This document shows positions 51,983 through 60,417 of a DNA stretch of 64,000 nt, piece after piece. Origin of the DNA: JASHPR01 sp963844655 (GTDB lineage Bacteria > Actinomycetota > Actinomycetes > Streptosporangiales > Streptosporangiaceae); contig CAWJPA010000004.1 in NCBI GenBank assembly GCA_963844655.1, positions 434,001 to 498,000 of the forward strand, written 5' to 3'. Position 1 is the stretch's first letter; each line of letters opens with the position of its first letter. A program made the position numbers and the translations under genes. A model generated the notes under the pieces. It did not search any database. It saw only the letters and a list, made by a program, of their open reading frames with translations, and was not told the origin of the DNA.

Positions 51983-53110
51983 TCAGTGCTGCACAGTAAG
52001 GGCCGGCTCCATCACCAGGCCGAAGCTGCGCAGCACGCCCAGCAGCTCACGGTGGCCGAAGGCCTGGCAGCCGGAGGCGAACCCGGCCCGCCGCGGCGGC
52101 TGCTGCAGCAGCGAGTAGGCCGCGTACGCCTGCAGCAGGCCGGTCTGCTTGTAGTTGCAGTTGCCGTGGATCACGCAGTGCGCCCGCCCGATCGGGCCCG
52201 AGGCGTGCACCGAGTCCAGCGAGGTGTTGATCCGGGTGCTCTCGCGCGGCGGCATCTGGTTCATCACGGCCGCGGCCTGCTCGGACAGCGCCTTGTACCT
52301 GTCCTCGTCGGACATGCCCTCGATCTGGGCCAGGGCGGCCGCGACGATCTGCGGGACGCCCTGCATGAGCGGGCGGTTGAAGACGCCGCCGAGCACCTTG
52401 ACATTGGCCACGCGCGGGTCGCGCTTGAACCACACCGGGTGCGAGGTGCCGCCCCATGGCAGCGCGAGTCCCGTCTCGTGCTGACCCGGCACCGTGACGT
52501 CATAAAGGCCCGCGTCGGCCGGCCACTCGGCGTAGGCGTTCTGCTCGAGGTAGTACGCCTTGGACAGCGCGGCGTTGACCAGGATGGTCCGCGTCGACGC
52601 GATCGTCGGAAAGCCCTTCCAGAACACCAGGATGTCCAGCGTGTCCAGGCCCGGCGTCTCCAGGCACAGCTGGGCGGCGATCTCGCCGGTCGTGTACATC
52701 TGGGCCACGCCCGGCGCCAGCAGCAGCCCCTGGTCGGCCATCTGCTCCCCGTAGGCCTCGTCGCAGCGGATCAGCCAGTCCTGCTCGCCGGTGCTGTCGA
52801 GGTAGTGGCACCCGGTGGCCAGGCACGCCTCGACGACCTCGTTGCCGTGCTGCGCGAACGGGCCGACGGTGTTGCACACCACCTGGGCCCCGTCGAGCAG
52901 CTCGGTCAGCGGGGCGAGCTGGTGCTCGACCTCGACGATCTCGTGCTCGACGGTGTCGATGCCGGGCACCTTGTCGAGGGTCTCGGCGATGCGTGCCTTG
53001 TCCCGGCCGGCCGCGATGAACGGGACGTTGAATTCACGCAGGTACTCGCAGATCAGCCGCCCGGTGTAGCCGGAGGCGCCGTACACCACGACGGGCTTGT
53101 CATTGCTCAT
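51983..53110 (-). CDS. Saccharopine-dehydrogenase-like reductase (DUF5938 type)
   Basis: A 375-residue NAD(P)-binding protein. The Rossmann loop VVVYGASGYTGRLICEYL is at residues 6-23, then FIAAGRDKARI and VCNTVGPFAQHGNEVVEACLATGCHYLDSTGEQDW, all characteristic of the saccharopine dehydrogenase/trans-acting enoyl reductase group. The C-terminal half is specific to the DUF5938 subfamily (HVNSTLDS-like region with INTSLDSVHASG). The substrate is unknown. It lies 19 bases upstream of the ligase gene and 40 bases after the SDR gene, so all three are co-transcribed. Confidence 0.85.
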   Translation of the reverse strand: MSNDKPVVVYGASGYTGRLICEYLREFNVPFIAAGRDKARIAETLDKVPGIDTVEHEIVEVEHQLAPLTELLDGAQVVCNTVGPFAQHGNEVVEACLATGCHYLDSTGEQDWLIRCDEAYGEQMADQGLLLAPGVAQMYTTGEIAAQLCLETPGLDTLDILVFWKGFPTIASTRTILVNAALSKAYYLEQNAYAEWPADAGLYDVTVPGQHETGLALPWGGTSHPVWFKRDPRVANVKVLGGVFNRPLMQGVPQIVAAALAQIEGMSDEDRYKALSEQAAAVMNQMPPRESTRINTSLDSVHASGPIGRAHCVIHGNCNYKQTGLLQAYAAYSLLQQPPRRAGFASGCQAFGHRELLGVLRSFGLVMEPALTVQH

Positions 53111-53150
53111 GGAAGGTCTGCCTCTCGCTCGTTGTCGCTTCGCCCGCTGG

Positions 53151-53954
53151 CTACATGCCCATGCCGCCGTCGACCGGCAGCCCGGCCCCGGTGATGAACC
53201 GGGCCCCGTCGGAGGCCAGGAACACCACCGCGTCGGCCATGTCGGCCACCTCGCCGAGCCGGCCCAGCGGGGTCAGGCCGACGACACCGCCGACGGCGGC
53301 CTCCGCGCTCGGGAACAGGCCGAGGGTCGCCATGTCCTGGGCGAGCTGCGCGCCCATCTCGGTCGGCACCAGGCCGGGGTAGACGCAGTTCACGCGCACC
53401 CCGAAACCGAGCTTGCCGGATTCCATCGCGGCCACCCGGGTGAGCCGGTCCACGGCCGACTTGGTGGCGGAGTAGACGGCGATGCCCGGGAAGGCGATGG
53501 TCGCGGCCACCGACGCGACGTTGACGATGGCGCCGCCCTGCCCGGCCGGGCCGCCGGGGCGCATCGCGCGGAAGCCGTGCTTGATGCCCAGCGTGGTGCC
53601 GAGCACGTTCACCTCCAGCATCCGGCGGGCGTCCTCCGCGTCGACGTCCACCAGCAGGCTGGAGATCTCGATGCCCGCGTTGTTGACCAGGATGTCCAGG
53701 CCGCCGAGCTGGCTCACCGCTTCGGCCATGGCCTGTTCCCAGCTCGCGTCCGAGGTGACGTCCAGCGGCACGAACCCGGCCGTGGCGCCAGACTGCTGCA
53801 GCGAGTCGGCGCACGTCTTGCCGAGATCCTCGCGGACATCACCGATGACCACCGCCGCACCCGCGGCGGCCAGCGCCCGCGCCATCCCCTCGCCGAGGCC
53901 CCGTCCCCCGCCGGTGACCAGTGCCTTCCGCCCGCTCAGGTCGAACACGCTCAT
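53151..53954 (-). CDS. Short-chain dehydrogenase/reductase (SDR)
   Basis: A 267-residue classical SDR with TGGGRGLG cofactor loop (residues 14-21), NNAG near 90-93, VNVASVAATIAFPGIAVYSATKSAV with the Ser/Tyr/Lys catalytic set, and FITGAGLPVDGGMGM at the end. IGDVRED after strand 2 suggests NAD preference. It is the first gene of the minus-strand operon with the DUF5938 reductase and acyl-CoA ligase. It is divergent from a TetR gene; two operators lie between. Confidence 0.9.
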   Translation of the reverse strand: MSVFDLSGRKALVTGGGRGLGEGMARALAAAGAAVVIGDVREDLGKTCADSLQQSGATAGFVPLDVTSDASWEQAMAEAVSQLGGLDILVNNAGIEISSLLVDVDAEDARRMLEVNVLGTTLGIKHGFRAMRPGGPAGQGGAIVNVASVAATIAFPGIAVYSATKSAVDRLTRVAAMESGKLGFGVRVNCVYPGLVPTEMGAQLAQDMATLGLFPSAEAAVGGVVGLTPLGRLGEVADMADAVVFLASDGARFITGAGLPVDGGMGM

Positions 53955-54053
53955 CAGGCACCTCTTTCTTGCCGCACGGCCAGCGCGAATCTCTGCCGCG
54001 CACCCGGCCAGATGGAACTTGGGATGTGACGTGCCCCATAGCCTCGTCTGGCG

Positions 54054-54093
54054 TCTTGACAGTTGTCAAGAGATAGTCTGACGATTGTCCAGA
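54054..54093. promoter_or_regulatory. Two TetR-type operator copies
   Basis: Copy 1 (54054-54071), TCTTGACAGTTGTCAAGA, has perfect 8-base arms around GT. Copy 2 (54077-54093), TCTGACGATTGTCCAGA, is a degenerate version 6 bases further. They lie between the SDR and TetR genes and should be bound by the adjacent TetR protein. Confidence 0.7.
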
Positions 54094-54188
54094 GAAATCT
54101 GGCCGAGCGTCAAGATCACCGACTGAGCGGCCCGGCCAGGGCCGGCTGGTAGCTTGAACCACGGCCAAGAAACGATCGGACCCTGACA

Positions 54189-54821
54189 TTGCCCGAGGTA
54201 GCGGAGCGGAACCGGGACAGGATCGCGCGCCGGCAGGTGGACAAGTTCGCCGAACGGCGGGCCCAGCTGGCCGCGGCCGCACTGCAGACGCTAGCCGAAC
54301 AGGGTTACGCCCGGACCAGCCTGCGTGACATCGCGCAGAACAGCGATTTCTCGCACGGCGTCCTGCACTACTACTTCAGCGACAAGATCGAGCTCATCAC
54401 CTACTGCGTACGGCAGTACAAGGCGGAATGCGTGCAGCGGTACGACAGCATCGTCGCCTCGGCCGGCTCAGCGGGCGAGCTCAAGCAGGGATTCGGCGTC
54501 GCCATGGCCGCCACGCTGCGCGAGGACGCCAGGCTGCACCGGCTCTGGTATGACCTGCGCAACCAGAGCCTGTTCGACGAGTCGTTCCGCGAGGACGTGC
54601 TCGAGATCGACCAGAGCCTCGAGCGCATGATCTGGCGCATCGCCAGCAAGTACGCCGACCTCGCCGGGACACCGCTCGCCGTGCCCTCCAGCGTGGCCTA
54701 CGCCGTCTTCGACGGGCTGTTCCAGCAGGCGCTGATCAGGCACCTGGCGGGCAGCGCCGACGCGGCTCGCAGCCTCGAGGAGACCGTGCCGCAGGTCCTG
54801 GAGTCACTCACCGTCCGCTGA
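54189..54821 (+). CDS. TetR-family regulator
   Basis: A 210-residue repressor. The HTH is near residues 20-62 (ERRAQLAAAALQTLAEQGYARTSLRDIAQNSDFSHGVLHYYFSDKIELI). The C-terminal domain begins QYKAECVQRYDSI and resembles the BetI-like/TetR_C_6 arrangement. The start appears to be TTG at 54189; no ATG or GTG lies nearby in frame. It is divergent from the SDR/DUF5938/ligase operon, which it probably represses through the operators at 54054-54093. Confidence 0.86.
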   Translation: MPEVAERNRDRIARRQVDKFAERRAQLAAAALQTLAEQGYARTSLRDIAQNSDFSHGVLHYYFSDKIELITYCVRQYKAECVQRYDSIVASAGSAGELKQGFGVAMAATLREDARLHRLWYDLRNQSLFDESFREDVLEIDQSLERMIWRIASKYADLAGTPLAVPSSVAYAVFDGLFQQALIRHLAGSADAARSLEETVPQVLESLTVR

Positions 54822-54868
54822 GGCTCACTGGGCCCCGGGCCAAGCCGCGCTCCAGTCGGAGGGCAGCC

Positions 54869-55045
54869 TCAGAGGTGCGGAAGCTGGTGGCCGTTGTAGT
54901 ACCACAGTGCCGAGGTGTACCACAGCACGCCGACGACGACCGCGAGTGTTCCCCCCGCCACCGGCAGCGCCCATCCGGGCAGCCGCCTGGTCTGCACCAG
55001 CAGCACCTTCGCGACGAACACGCCGTAGAATGCGCGATCAGGCGG
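54869..55045 (-). pseudogene. C-terminal fragment of a small integral membrane protein
   Basis: The minus strand reads FYGVFVAKVLLVQTRRLPGW and continues through a hydrophobic stretch to LWYTSALWYYNGHQLPHL and a TGA at 54869-54871. This resembles the end of DUF6529-type actinobacterial membrane proteins, from memory. An in-frame TAG lies just upstream and no start codon is available, so the N-terminal part is lost. It lies directly behind the 98-residue conserved protein. Confidence 0.5.
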
Positions 55046-55060
55046 CGAGATCTATGTCGA

Positions 55061-55357
55061 CTACTGGCTCCCAGGCCCGGCTGCCTCGGCCCGGTACCCG
55101 GCCGCGCTCAGCATCCGGCGCAGGTCCACGACGGTCTGGGCGTCGATGTCCTTGCCCGGGCGGTTGAAGAACTCGGTCTCGGACCCGATGGTGACCGCCA
55201 GCTTGCCGTCATGGTGCTCGGTCACCGAGCCGACCGTCTCCAGCAACGAGACGACCGCACGCCACTCGATGTTGTGGCTCACCGGATGCTGGAAGATCTC
55301 CCGCAGCGTGTTGCGGTGGTGGTTGCTGAGGTGAGCCGGTTCTGGCGACGTTGACAT
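55061..55357 (-). CDS. Small conserved actinobacterial protein, unknown function
   Basis: A 98-residue soluble protein with the pattern HRNTLREIFQHPVSHNIEWRAVVSLLETVGSVTEHHDGKLAVTIGSETEFF and later KDIDAQTVVDLRRMLSAAGY. I have seen this HN-I-EWR arrangement in many actinomycetes; it resembles the HicA double-stranded-RNA-binding fold in secondary structure, but no toxin function is shown and there is no HicB partner here. It starts 4 bases after the MFS gene stop and may be co-transcribed with it. Confidence 0.72.
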   Translation of the reverse strand: MSTSPEPAHLSNHHRNTLREIFQHPVSHNIEWRAVVSLLETVGSVTEHHDGKLAVTIGSETEFFNRPGKDIDAQTVVDLRRMLSAAGYRAEAAGPGSQ

Positions 55358-55361
55358 GCTG

Positions 55362-56843
55362 TCACCCTAGCCCCGGGCCAGGCTCCGCCGCCGGGCGGCG
55401 GGCGTGCGCGATCACGTAGGCGATGTCCCTCGGGTAGTGCCGCGCCGCGCCGAGCATGATCAGGCCGCCGAGCGCGTAGAGCGGGCACGCGGCCACGATC
55501 GCCCAGCGCAGGCCGTACGCGGTGTTCGGGGCAATCAGGTCGGACATCACGCCGATCAGGTACGGGCCCGCGTAGGAGAGGGTGCGCACGACCTGCCGCA
55601 CCATCGCTCCCCTGCCCCGCAGCTCGGGCAGCACCACGTCGGTGCAGAGCGCCTCCGCCGGCGCGATGGGCACGGTCAGCAGCACCCCGCCGAGGAACAG
55701 CAGCGGCGCGCTGACCAGCAGGCTGGTGCTGGCAAACGCGGGCGCGAGCAGCAGCGACGCGCCGATCGCGCCGAACGCGGCCACGTGCACCCTGGCGTTG
55801 ACATGGCCGCGGCGCAGCCGCCGGTCGGCCAGCAGGCCGCCGGCGAGGATGCCCAGTGCCGAGCCTGCCCCCAGCACGGTGGCGAGCCCGCCCGCCGCGG
55901 CCGGGCCGAGATGATGCACGCGCTCGAAGTAGGCCACACCCCAGAACGAGAGTCCGTTGAGCAGCAGCTGCGACACCGTGAAGAACATCGTGCCGAACCA
56001 CATGGTGGGTATCCTCAGCACGGCGCGCAGCCCCGCCGCCTCACCGGCGGATACCTCCGGTGCCGCCGGGTGGCGCGGTTCCGGCAGCGAGATGAGCCCG
56101 CTGGCCGCCAGGGCAGCCGCGTCGGGCGCGTCCATCGCCGCCGCCGCGCCGACCGTGGCCTCGAAGGCCGCGTCCTGGTGGCCGCGGCCGGGCTCGGGCA
56201 GGACCACGTACCAAACGGCGACGCCCACCCCGACCGGAACCCAGATGCCGAACGCCCACTCCCAGCCGCCCAGCTGCACCGCGATCCCGCCGCCCACCAG
56301 GCCGATGAACGCCCCGGCGATCGCGCCCGCCTGGTAGATGCCCATGGCCTCCGACCGCCTGCGGACCGGGAAGTAGTCGGAGAGCAGGCTGATCGCCACC
56401 GGCGGCGTGCCCTCGGCCGCGCCGGCCAGCAGCCGCACCGCGATCAGGACCCCGATGCCGGCCGCCAGCGCCCCCGCGCCCATGGCGGCCGCCCAGATCG
56501 CGCACACCCCGGCGAGCAGCCACGTCCGCTTCCGGCGGTCGGCGAGTACCCCCAGCGGGATCGCGCCGATGCTGCCGCAGACGGCCATGAGGAACGGGAT
56601 CAGCCCTAATAGCTGGTCAGACGCCCCGAACTGGTGCTGGATGCCGTTGACCGCCTGGGAGAGGGATGACTGGTCCCCCTGCACCAGCATCGTGGTCGCG
56701 GCGAGGGCGGCGAGCGGCGCGATCGCGGCCCGGCCGCGGAACTCCCTGGGCCCGCGCGCCGGCGGCGCCGGCTGAGCTGGGCGGCGGGCCGAACCCCGGG
56801 CCGCCGCCTGCGCTCCAGGTACGGCGGCCGCCCTGCGCCTCAT
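55362..56843 (-). CDS. MFS transporter
   Basis: A 493-residue 12-segment transporter. Loop 2-3 motif A is GVLADRRKRTWLLAG, and motif A-like GGLLADRRLRRGH lies in the second half. The N-terminus has a Pro/Ala/Arg-rich cytoplasmic leader of about 40 residues. It resembles spinster/ACS-type carriers of organic compounds. The ATG at 56843 is preferred over a TTG at 56849. It is divergent from the agmatinase gene with only 35 bases between, so the shared promoter region must lie partly inside coding sequence. It could import the guanidino compound. Confidence 0.88.
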   Translation of the reverse strand: MRRRAAAVPGAQAAARGSARRPAQPAPPARGPREFRGRAAIAPLAALAATTMLVQGDQSSLSQAVNGIQHQFGASDQLLGLIPFLMAVCGSIGAIPLGVLADRRKRTWLLAGVCAIWAAAMGAGALAAGIGVLIAVRLLAGAAEGTPPVAISLLSDYFPVRRRSEAMGIYQAGAIAGAFIGLVGGGIAVQLGGWEWAFGIWVPVGVGVAVWYVVLPEPGRGHQDAAFEATVGAAAAMDAPDAAALAASGLISLPEPRHPAAPEVSAGEAAGLRAVLRIPTMWFGTMFFTVSQLLLNGLSFWGVAYFERVHHLGPAAAGGLATVLGAGSALGILAGGLLADRRLRRGHVNARVHVAAFGAIGASLLLAPAFASTSLLVSAPLLFLGGVLLTVPIAPAEALCTDVVLPELRGRGAMVRQVVRTLSYAGPYLIGVMSDLIAPNTAYGLRWAIVAACPLYALGGLIMLGAARHYPRDIAYVIAHARRPAAEPGPGLG

Positions 56844-56878
56844 GATCAAACGCTACTCTCAAACCACAGGAGGATCAC

Positions 56879-57910
56879 ATGCCGCGAATGGGTGGAATGT
56901 ACGGGCCCGACGCCACGTTCCTTGGCGTGCCTAAGGCCGATCTCGACGACCCGGCCAGCTGGGCCGGCACCGACATCATGATCATCGGCGCGCCATTCGA
57001 CGGCGGCACGTCGCACCGGCCGGGGGCCAGGTTCGGCCCGCAGGCGATCAGGTTCACGGACTACCTGCCGCACGACGGTTCCCGGCCGCACCTCGCGCTG
57101 CGCGTCGACCCGCTGGTCGAGCTCAAGGTGGCGGACGCGGGCGACATCGAGATGCCGTCGGGCAACACCGAGCTGTCCATAGGCAGGCTGGAGGAGGCGG
57201 TGCTCGCGGCGTGCCAGGGCGGCGCCCTCCCGGTGATCCTCGGCGGTGACCACACGATCGCGCTGCCAGACGCGACCGGCGTGGCCCGCCACGTCGGCTG
57301 GGGCCGCGTCTCGATGATCCACTTTGACGCCCACGCCGACACCGGCGACATCCAGTTCGGCGCGCTGGTCAGCCACGGCACGCCGATGCGCCGGCTGATC
57401 GAGTCGGGCGCGGTGCGCGGTGACCGGTTCCTGCAGATCGGGCTGCGCGGCTACTGGCCGGAGCCCGAGACGCTGGACTGGATGGCCGGGCAGCGGATGC
57501 GCAGCTACGAGATGACCGAGGTGGTCGCGCGGGGCCTCGACGAGTGCCTGACCGAGGCGTTCGGCATCGCCACCGACGAATGCGACGGGGTGTTCCTGTC
57601 GGTGGACGTCGACGTGGTCGACCCGGGCCTGGCGCCCGGCACCGGCACCCCCGAGCCCGGCGGCCTGTCCAGCCGCCAGCTGCTCGACGCGGTCCGCCGG
57701 ATCGCCATGGAGATGCCGCTGGCCGGCATCGATGTGGTGGAGGTCGCGCCCCCGTACGATCATGCGGAGGTCACCGCGTACCTGGCCAACCGCGTGGTGC
57801 TCGAGGCCCTGTCCGGCATCGCCTGGCGCCGCCGCCAGTCGGACCCGTCGACGGCGGGCCACGCCCCGCAGTCCCCGCTGCTCGAGGGCCGCGCCCCCGA
57901 CGTCAGCTAG
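56879..57910 (+). CDS. Agmatinase/ureohydrolase-family enzyme
   Basis: A 343-residue member of the arginase/agmatinase family with all Mn ligands: GGDHTIALP, FDAHADTGD and SVDVDVVDPGLAPGTGTPEPGG. FDGGTSHRPGARFGP is typical of agmatinase-like proteins. It splits a guanidino compound (agmatine, guanidinobutyrate or similar) into urea and an amine. Exact specificity cannot be read. GGAGG lies before the ATG. It is flanked by a divergent MFS transporter and a downstream LysR regulator, which together look like a guanidino-compound utilisation unit. Confidence 0.92.
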   Translation: MPRMGGMYGPDATFLGVPKADLDDPASWAGTDIMIIGAPFDGGTSHRPGARFGPQAIRFTDYLPHDGSRPHLALRVDPLVELKVADAGDIEMPSGNTELSIGRLEEAVLAACQGGALPVILGGDHTIALPDATGVARHVGWGRVSMIHFDAHADTGDIQFGALVSHGTPMRRLIESGAVRGDRFLQIGLRGYWPEPETLDWMAGQRMRSYEMTEVVARGLDECLTEAFGIATDECDGVFLSVDVDVVDPGLAPGTGTPEPGGLSSRQLLDAVRRIAMEMPLAGIDVVEVAPPYDHAEVTAYLANRVVLEALSGIAWRRRQSDPSTAGHAPQSPLLEGRAPDVS

Positions 57911-58194
57911 CCAGGCCGGCGGTTTCCAGAACGATGCCGAACGGCTCGGGCAGTGTGACCGGTTCGCCGAACGGCACCCAGGTGCGGGAGCGGTACCCGT
58001 CCGGGTGGCGCACCGGGGGCGGCCACGACAAGGTCCGGCTGCGGCCGGTCCCTCGTCGCCTCGATGTGCACCGCGGTCGTCTGCAGCAAAGCCCAGCCGT
58101 TCCTGCCGGCGACATCGAAAAGCCCGGTGACCAGCCACCAGACTGCATGGTTGTGCCCAACCGTGGGCGGCGGGCAGGCGTATCGTACCGCCAT
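57903..58194 (-). pseudogene. Uma2-like endonuclease relic
   Basis: Pieces in two frames of the minus strand recall Uma2 (DUF820) proteins: first GHNHAVWWLVTGLFDVAGRNGWALLQTTAVHIEATRDRPQPDLVVAAPGAP, then in the other frame VPFGEPVTLPEPFGIVLETAGLAS at the C-terminus. The centre is missing and the frame is broken, and the length (about 95 codons) is half that of the family. It fills the gap between the agmatinase and LysR genes and is a degraded gene. Confidence 0.68.
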
Positions 58195-58208
58195 CTAGCT
58201 GCGTAGAT
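58193..58208. promoter_or_regulatory. Possible LysR-type binding site
   Basis: ATCTAGCTGCGTAGAT has 5-base inverted arms and the T-N11-A geometry of LysR sites. It lies 53 bases before the LysR start at 58262. Short arms make it a weak call. Confidence 0.35.
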
Positions 58209-58261
58209 AAATCCGGTGCCGGGTGAGGTGGCGAATAATCGAGGAGATCTATACTCGGCGC

Positions 58262-59218
58262 ATGCTGGACGTGACCAGGCTGCGCGTGCTGGTCGCGGTG
58301 GCCAGGTACGGCTCGGTGACCGCGGCGGCGCGGGCGCTGAACTACGCCCAGCCCTCGATCAGCCACCACATCGCCCGCCTGGAGGCCGAGACCGGCGCCC
58401 GGCTGCTGCAGCGGGCGGGCCGGGGCGTCAGGCTCACCGAGGCCGGGCGGCTGCTGGCCGACCGCGCCGAGGAGATCATCGGCCGGCTCGACGCGGCCGA
58501 GAACGAGCTCGCGGCGCACGTCGGGCTGCGCGAGGGACGGGTCCGGCTGGCCTCGTTCCCGTCGGCCCTGGGCACGATCGTCCCGGCCGCCGCGGCCACG
58601 CTCGAGGCCGAGAGCCCCGGCATGGACCTCATGCTGGCCGAGGCCGAGCCGCCGGAGGCGCTGCGCATGCTGCGGGCCGGCTACGTGGACGTGGCGCTGG
58701 TGTTCCGGCACTACCTCCAGGACGCGGACCCGGAACCGCCCGGCGCGGACGAGGAGGGCGCCCGCGGCAGGCTGCTGCTCGACGAGCCGGTGCACCTGGT
58801 GATCCCGGCGGATCCCGGCTGGGCGAACGGCGGCCCGGCGAACAGCGGCCCGGCGGAGGCGGCGGGACCGCCCGATCTGGCCGCGTACGCGCAGCGCCGG
58901 TGGATCGCGGGCTGCGAACGGTGCCGCGGTTACCTGGTCCGCCAGTGCGCGCTCGCCGGGTTCACCCCGAAGATCTCCTTCACCACCGATGACTACGTCG
59001 CGGTGCAGGCCCTGGTGGCGGCGGGCCTGGGCATCACCACGCTGCCGGGGCTGTGCCTGCGCGCAGCCCGCCATCCCGGCATCTGGGCTGCTCCCTTGCC
59101 CGGGGCCCGCCGCCACGTGTTCGCGATGACCTACGGCGAGCCGCCGGACCCGCCGGCCACCGCGCGTCTGATCGACGTGCTCGCCCGCACCGCCAGTGCC
59201 GACGACTCCGGCGCCTGA
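58262..59218 (+). CDS. LysR-family transcriptional regulator
   Basis: A 318-residue regulator: winged HTH at residues 3-60 (LRVLVAVARYGSVTAAARALNYAQPSISHHIARLEAETGARLLQR), then a substrate-binding domain with two Rossmann-like lobes (VRLASFPSALGTIVPAAAATLE; DDYVAVQALVAAGLGITTLPGLCL). The inducer is unknown; position suggests the agmatinase substrate or product. The ATG at 58262 gives the canonical start; the frame is open from 58223. Its last 88 bases overlap the convergent acyltransferase gene. Confidence 0.92.
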   Translation: MLDVTRLRVLVAVARYGSVTAAARALNYAQPSISHHIARLEAETGARLLQRAGRGVRLTEAGRLLADRAEEIIGRLDAAENELAAHVGLREGRVRLASFPSALGTIVPAAAATLEAESPGMDLMLAEAEPPEALRMLRAGYVDVALVFRHYLQDADPEPPGADEEGARGRLLLDEPVHLVIPADPGWANGGPANSGPAEAAGPPDLAAYAQRRWIAGCERCRGYLVRQCALAGFTPKISFTTDDYVAVQALVAAGLGITTLPGLCLRAARHPGIWAAPLPGARRHVFAMTYGEPPDPPATARLIDVLARTASADDSGA

Positions 59219-60417
59219 ACGCGCTGGCTGGCGGCCTCGGGCCGTCGCCCGCCGGGATCCGGCCGCCGCGGCGCGCGTTCGGCGCGGCGGAACACCATCA
59301 GCAGCACGGTGAGCGCGACCGCGAAGACCGGGAGCCAGGCGACCCGCTCGGCGACCCAGACTGCGCTGGTGGGTGCCGTGTGCAGGCCAGGCAGCCGGCC
59401 GATGAGCAGCCCGGCCGTGGTCACTGCGAGGAACGCGCTCTGGTGCCAGAGGAACAGCGTCATCGCGGACAGGTTGGCCATGGCCACGGCCGCCCACGCG
59501 GCCGGGCGGCGCATCCAGCGGGCCAGCGGCTCCCGCAGCAGCAGCGCGAGGCCGACCTGGGCGATGCCGAAGGTCACGACGGCCAGGGTGGGCGGGTTCA
59601 GGTTCGAGATCCGCGCCCCGTTCACGCCGACCATGCTGGCCGGGTAGCCGGCCCACAGCACCAGCGCCACGGTAGCCGCGGCCCCGCCGGCCAGCATCAG
59701 CGCCGGCCACCCGCGCCGGGCGAACGCGCCCCGGCCCCAGGCGATGCCGAGCAGGTACGGGACCATCCAGCCGGCTACGACGTTGATCCAGCCGACGGCG
59801 GCGATCCAGCCATGGGGCGACGGTCCGCCGAGGCCGAACCGCACCGCGTCGACGGCGGCCACCACGGCCAGCGGGATCAGCGCGGCCGCAGCGCCGAAGC
59901 GGCGGACCAGGGCCACGGCCAGCGGGGTCATCGCGGTCAGCCCGGCGTATACGCCGAGGAACCACAGCGGGTCCAGCACCAGCGTGACCACGGTGTGCAG
60001 CGTCGCATGGGAGACGCCGCCGAGATACAGGCCGGTGATCAGCGGCACCCAGACGGCGGCGAGCACGGCCACGGGGCGGGACAGCCGGACCAGGCGCTTG
60101 CGCAGCCAGGCGCCATAGCCGCCGCTGTAGCTGCGCGCCGCGGAGTAGCCGCCGACGCAGAAGAAGACGGCCAGGGTCTGGAAGATCCATGACACCGGGA
60201 TGAGGGCGGGCATGGCCGCCAGCGGGCTCGCGTTGTGCAGCATGTCACCGGACCGGCCGTGGGTCAGCACCAGGGCGGTGACCATCCAGTGGCCGAGGAT
60301 CACCCCGACGATGGCCAGGGCCCGGAGCGCGTCCACGGCACGGTCCCGGTGCGCCGGGGTCGCCGCGTCGATCCGCGCGGCGAGACCCCGGATCCCGGGG
60401 GCAGCGGGCCGGGTCAT
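59131..60417 (-). CDS. Acyltransferase 3 family membrane protein
   Basis: A 428-residue integral membrane acyltransferase with about 10 transmembrane helices. The N-terminal RAVDALRALAIVGVILGHWMV holds the conserved R and H. SWIFQTLAVFFCVGGYSA and PLWFLGVYAGLTAMTPL are typical of the group that O-acylates surface sugars or lipids. The C-terminal 45 residues are cytoplasmic and Arg-rich, and part overlaps the LysR gene. It is coupled (ATGA overlap at its start end) to the following hydrolase gene's stop, that is, the hydrolase gene lies upstream on the same transcript. Confidence 0.88.
   Translation of the reverse strand: MTRPAAPGIRGLAARIDAATPAHRDRAVDALRALAIVGVILGHWMVTALVLTHGRSGDMLHNASPLAAMPALIPVSWIFQTLAVFFCVGGYSAARSYSGGYGAWLRKRLVRLSRPVAVLAAVWVPLITGLYLGGVSHATLHTVVTLVLDPLWFLGVYAGLTAMTPLAVALVRRFGAAAALIPLAVVAAVDAVRFGLGGPSPHGWIAAVGWINVVAGWMVPYLLGIAWGRGAFARRGWPALMLAGGAAATVALVLWAGYPASMVGVNGARISNLNPPTLAVVTFGIAQVGLALLLREPLARWMRRPAAWAAVAMANLSAMTLFLWHQSAFLAVTTAGLLIGRLPGLHTAPTSAVWVAERVAWLPVFAVALTVLLMVFRRAERAPRRPDPGGRRPEAASQRVQAPESSALAVRASTSIRRAVAGGSGGSP

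Noticed and set aside
50392..54821. Polyketide or peptide biosynthesis cluster
   Set aside because: A single acyl-CoA ligase with an SDR and a reductase lacks carrier protein, ketosynthase or condensation domains.
56846..60190. A 1114-codon open frame on the minus strand
   Set aside because: It is antisense to the agmatinase and LysR genes, has low-complexity Arg/Gly/Ala composition and covers parts of several real genes; it is a GC-bias artefact.
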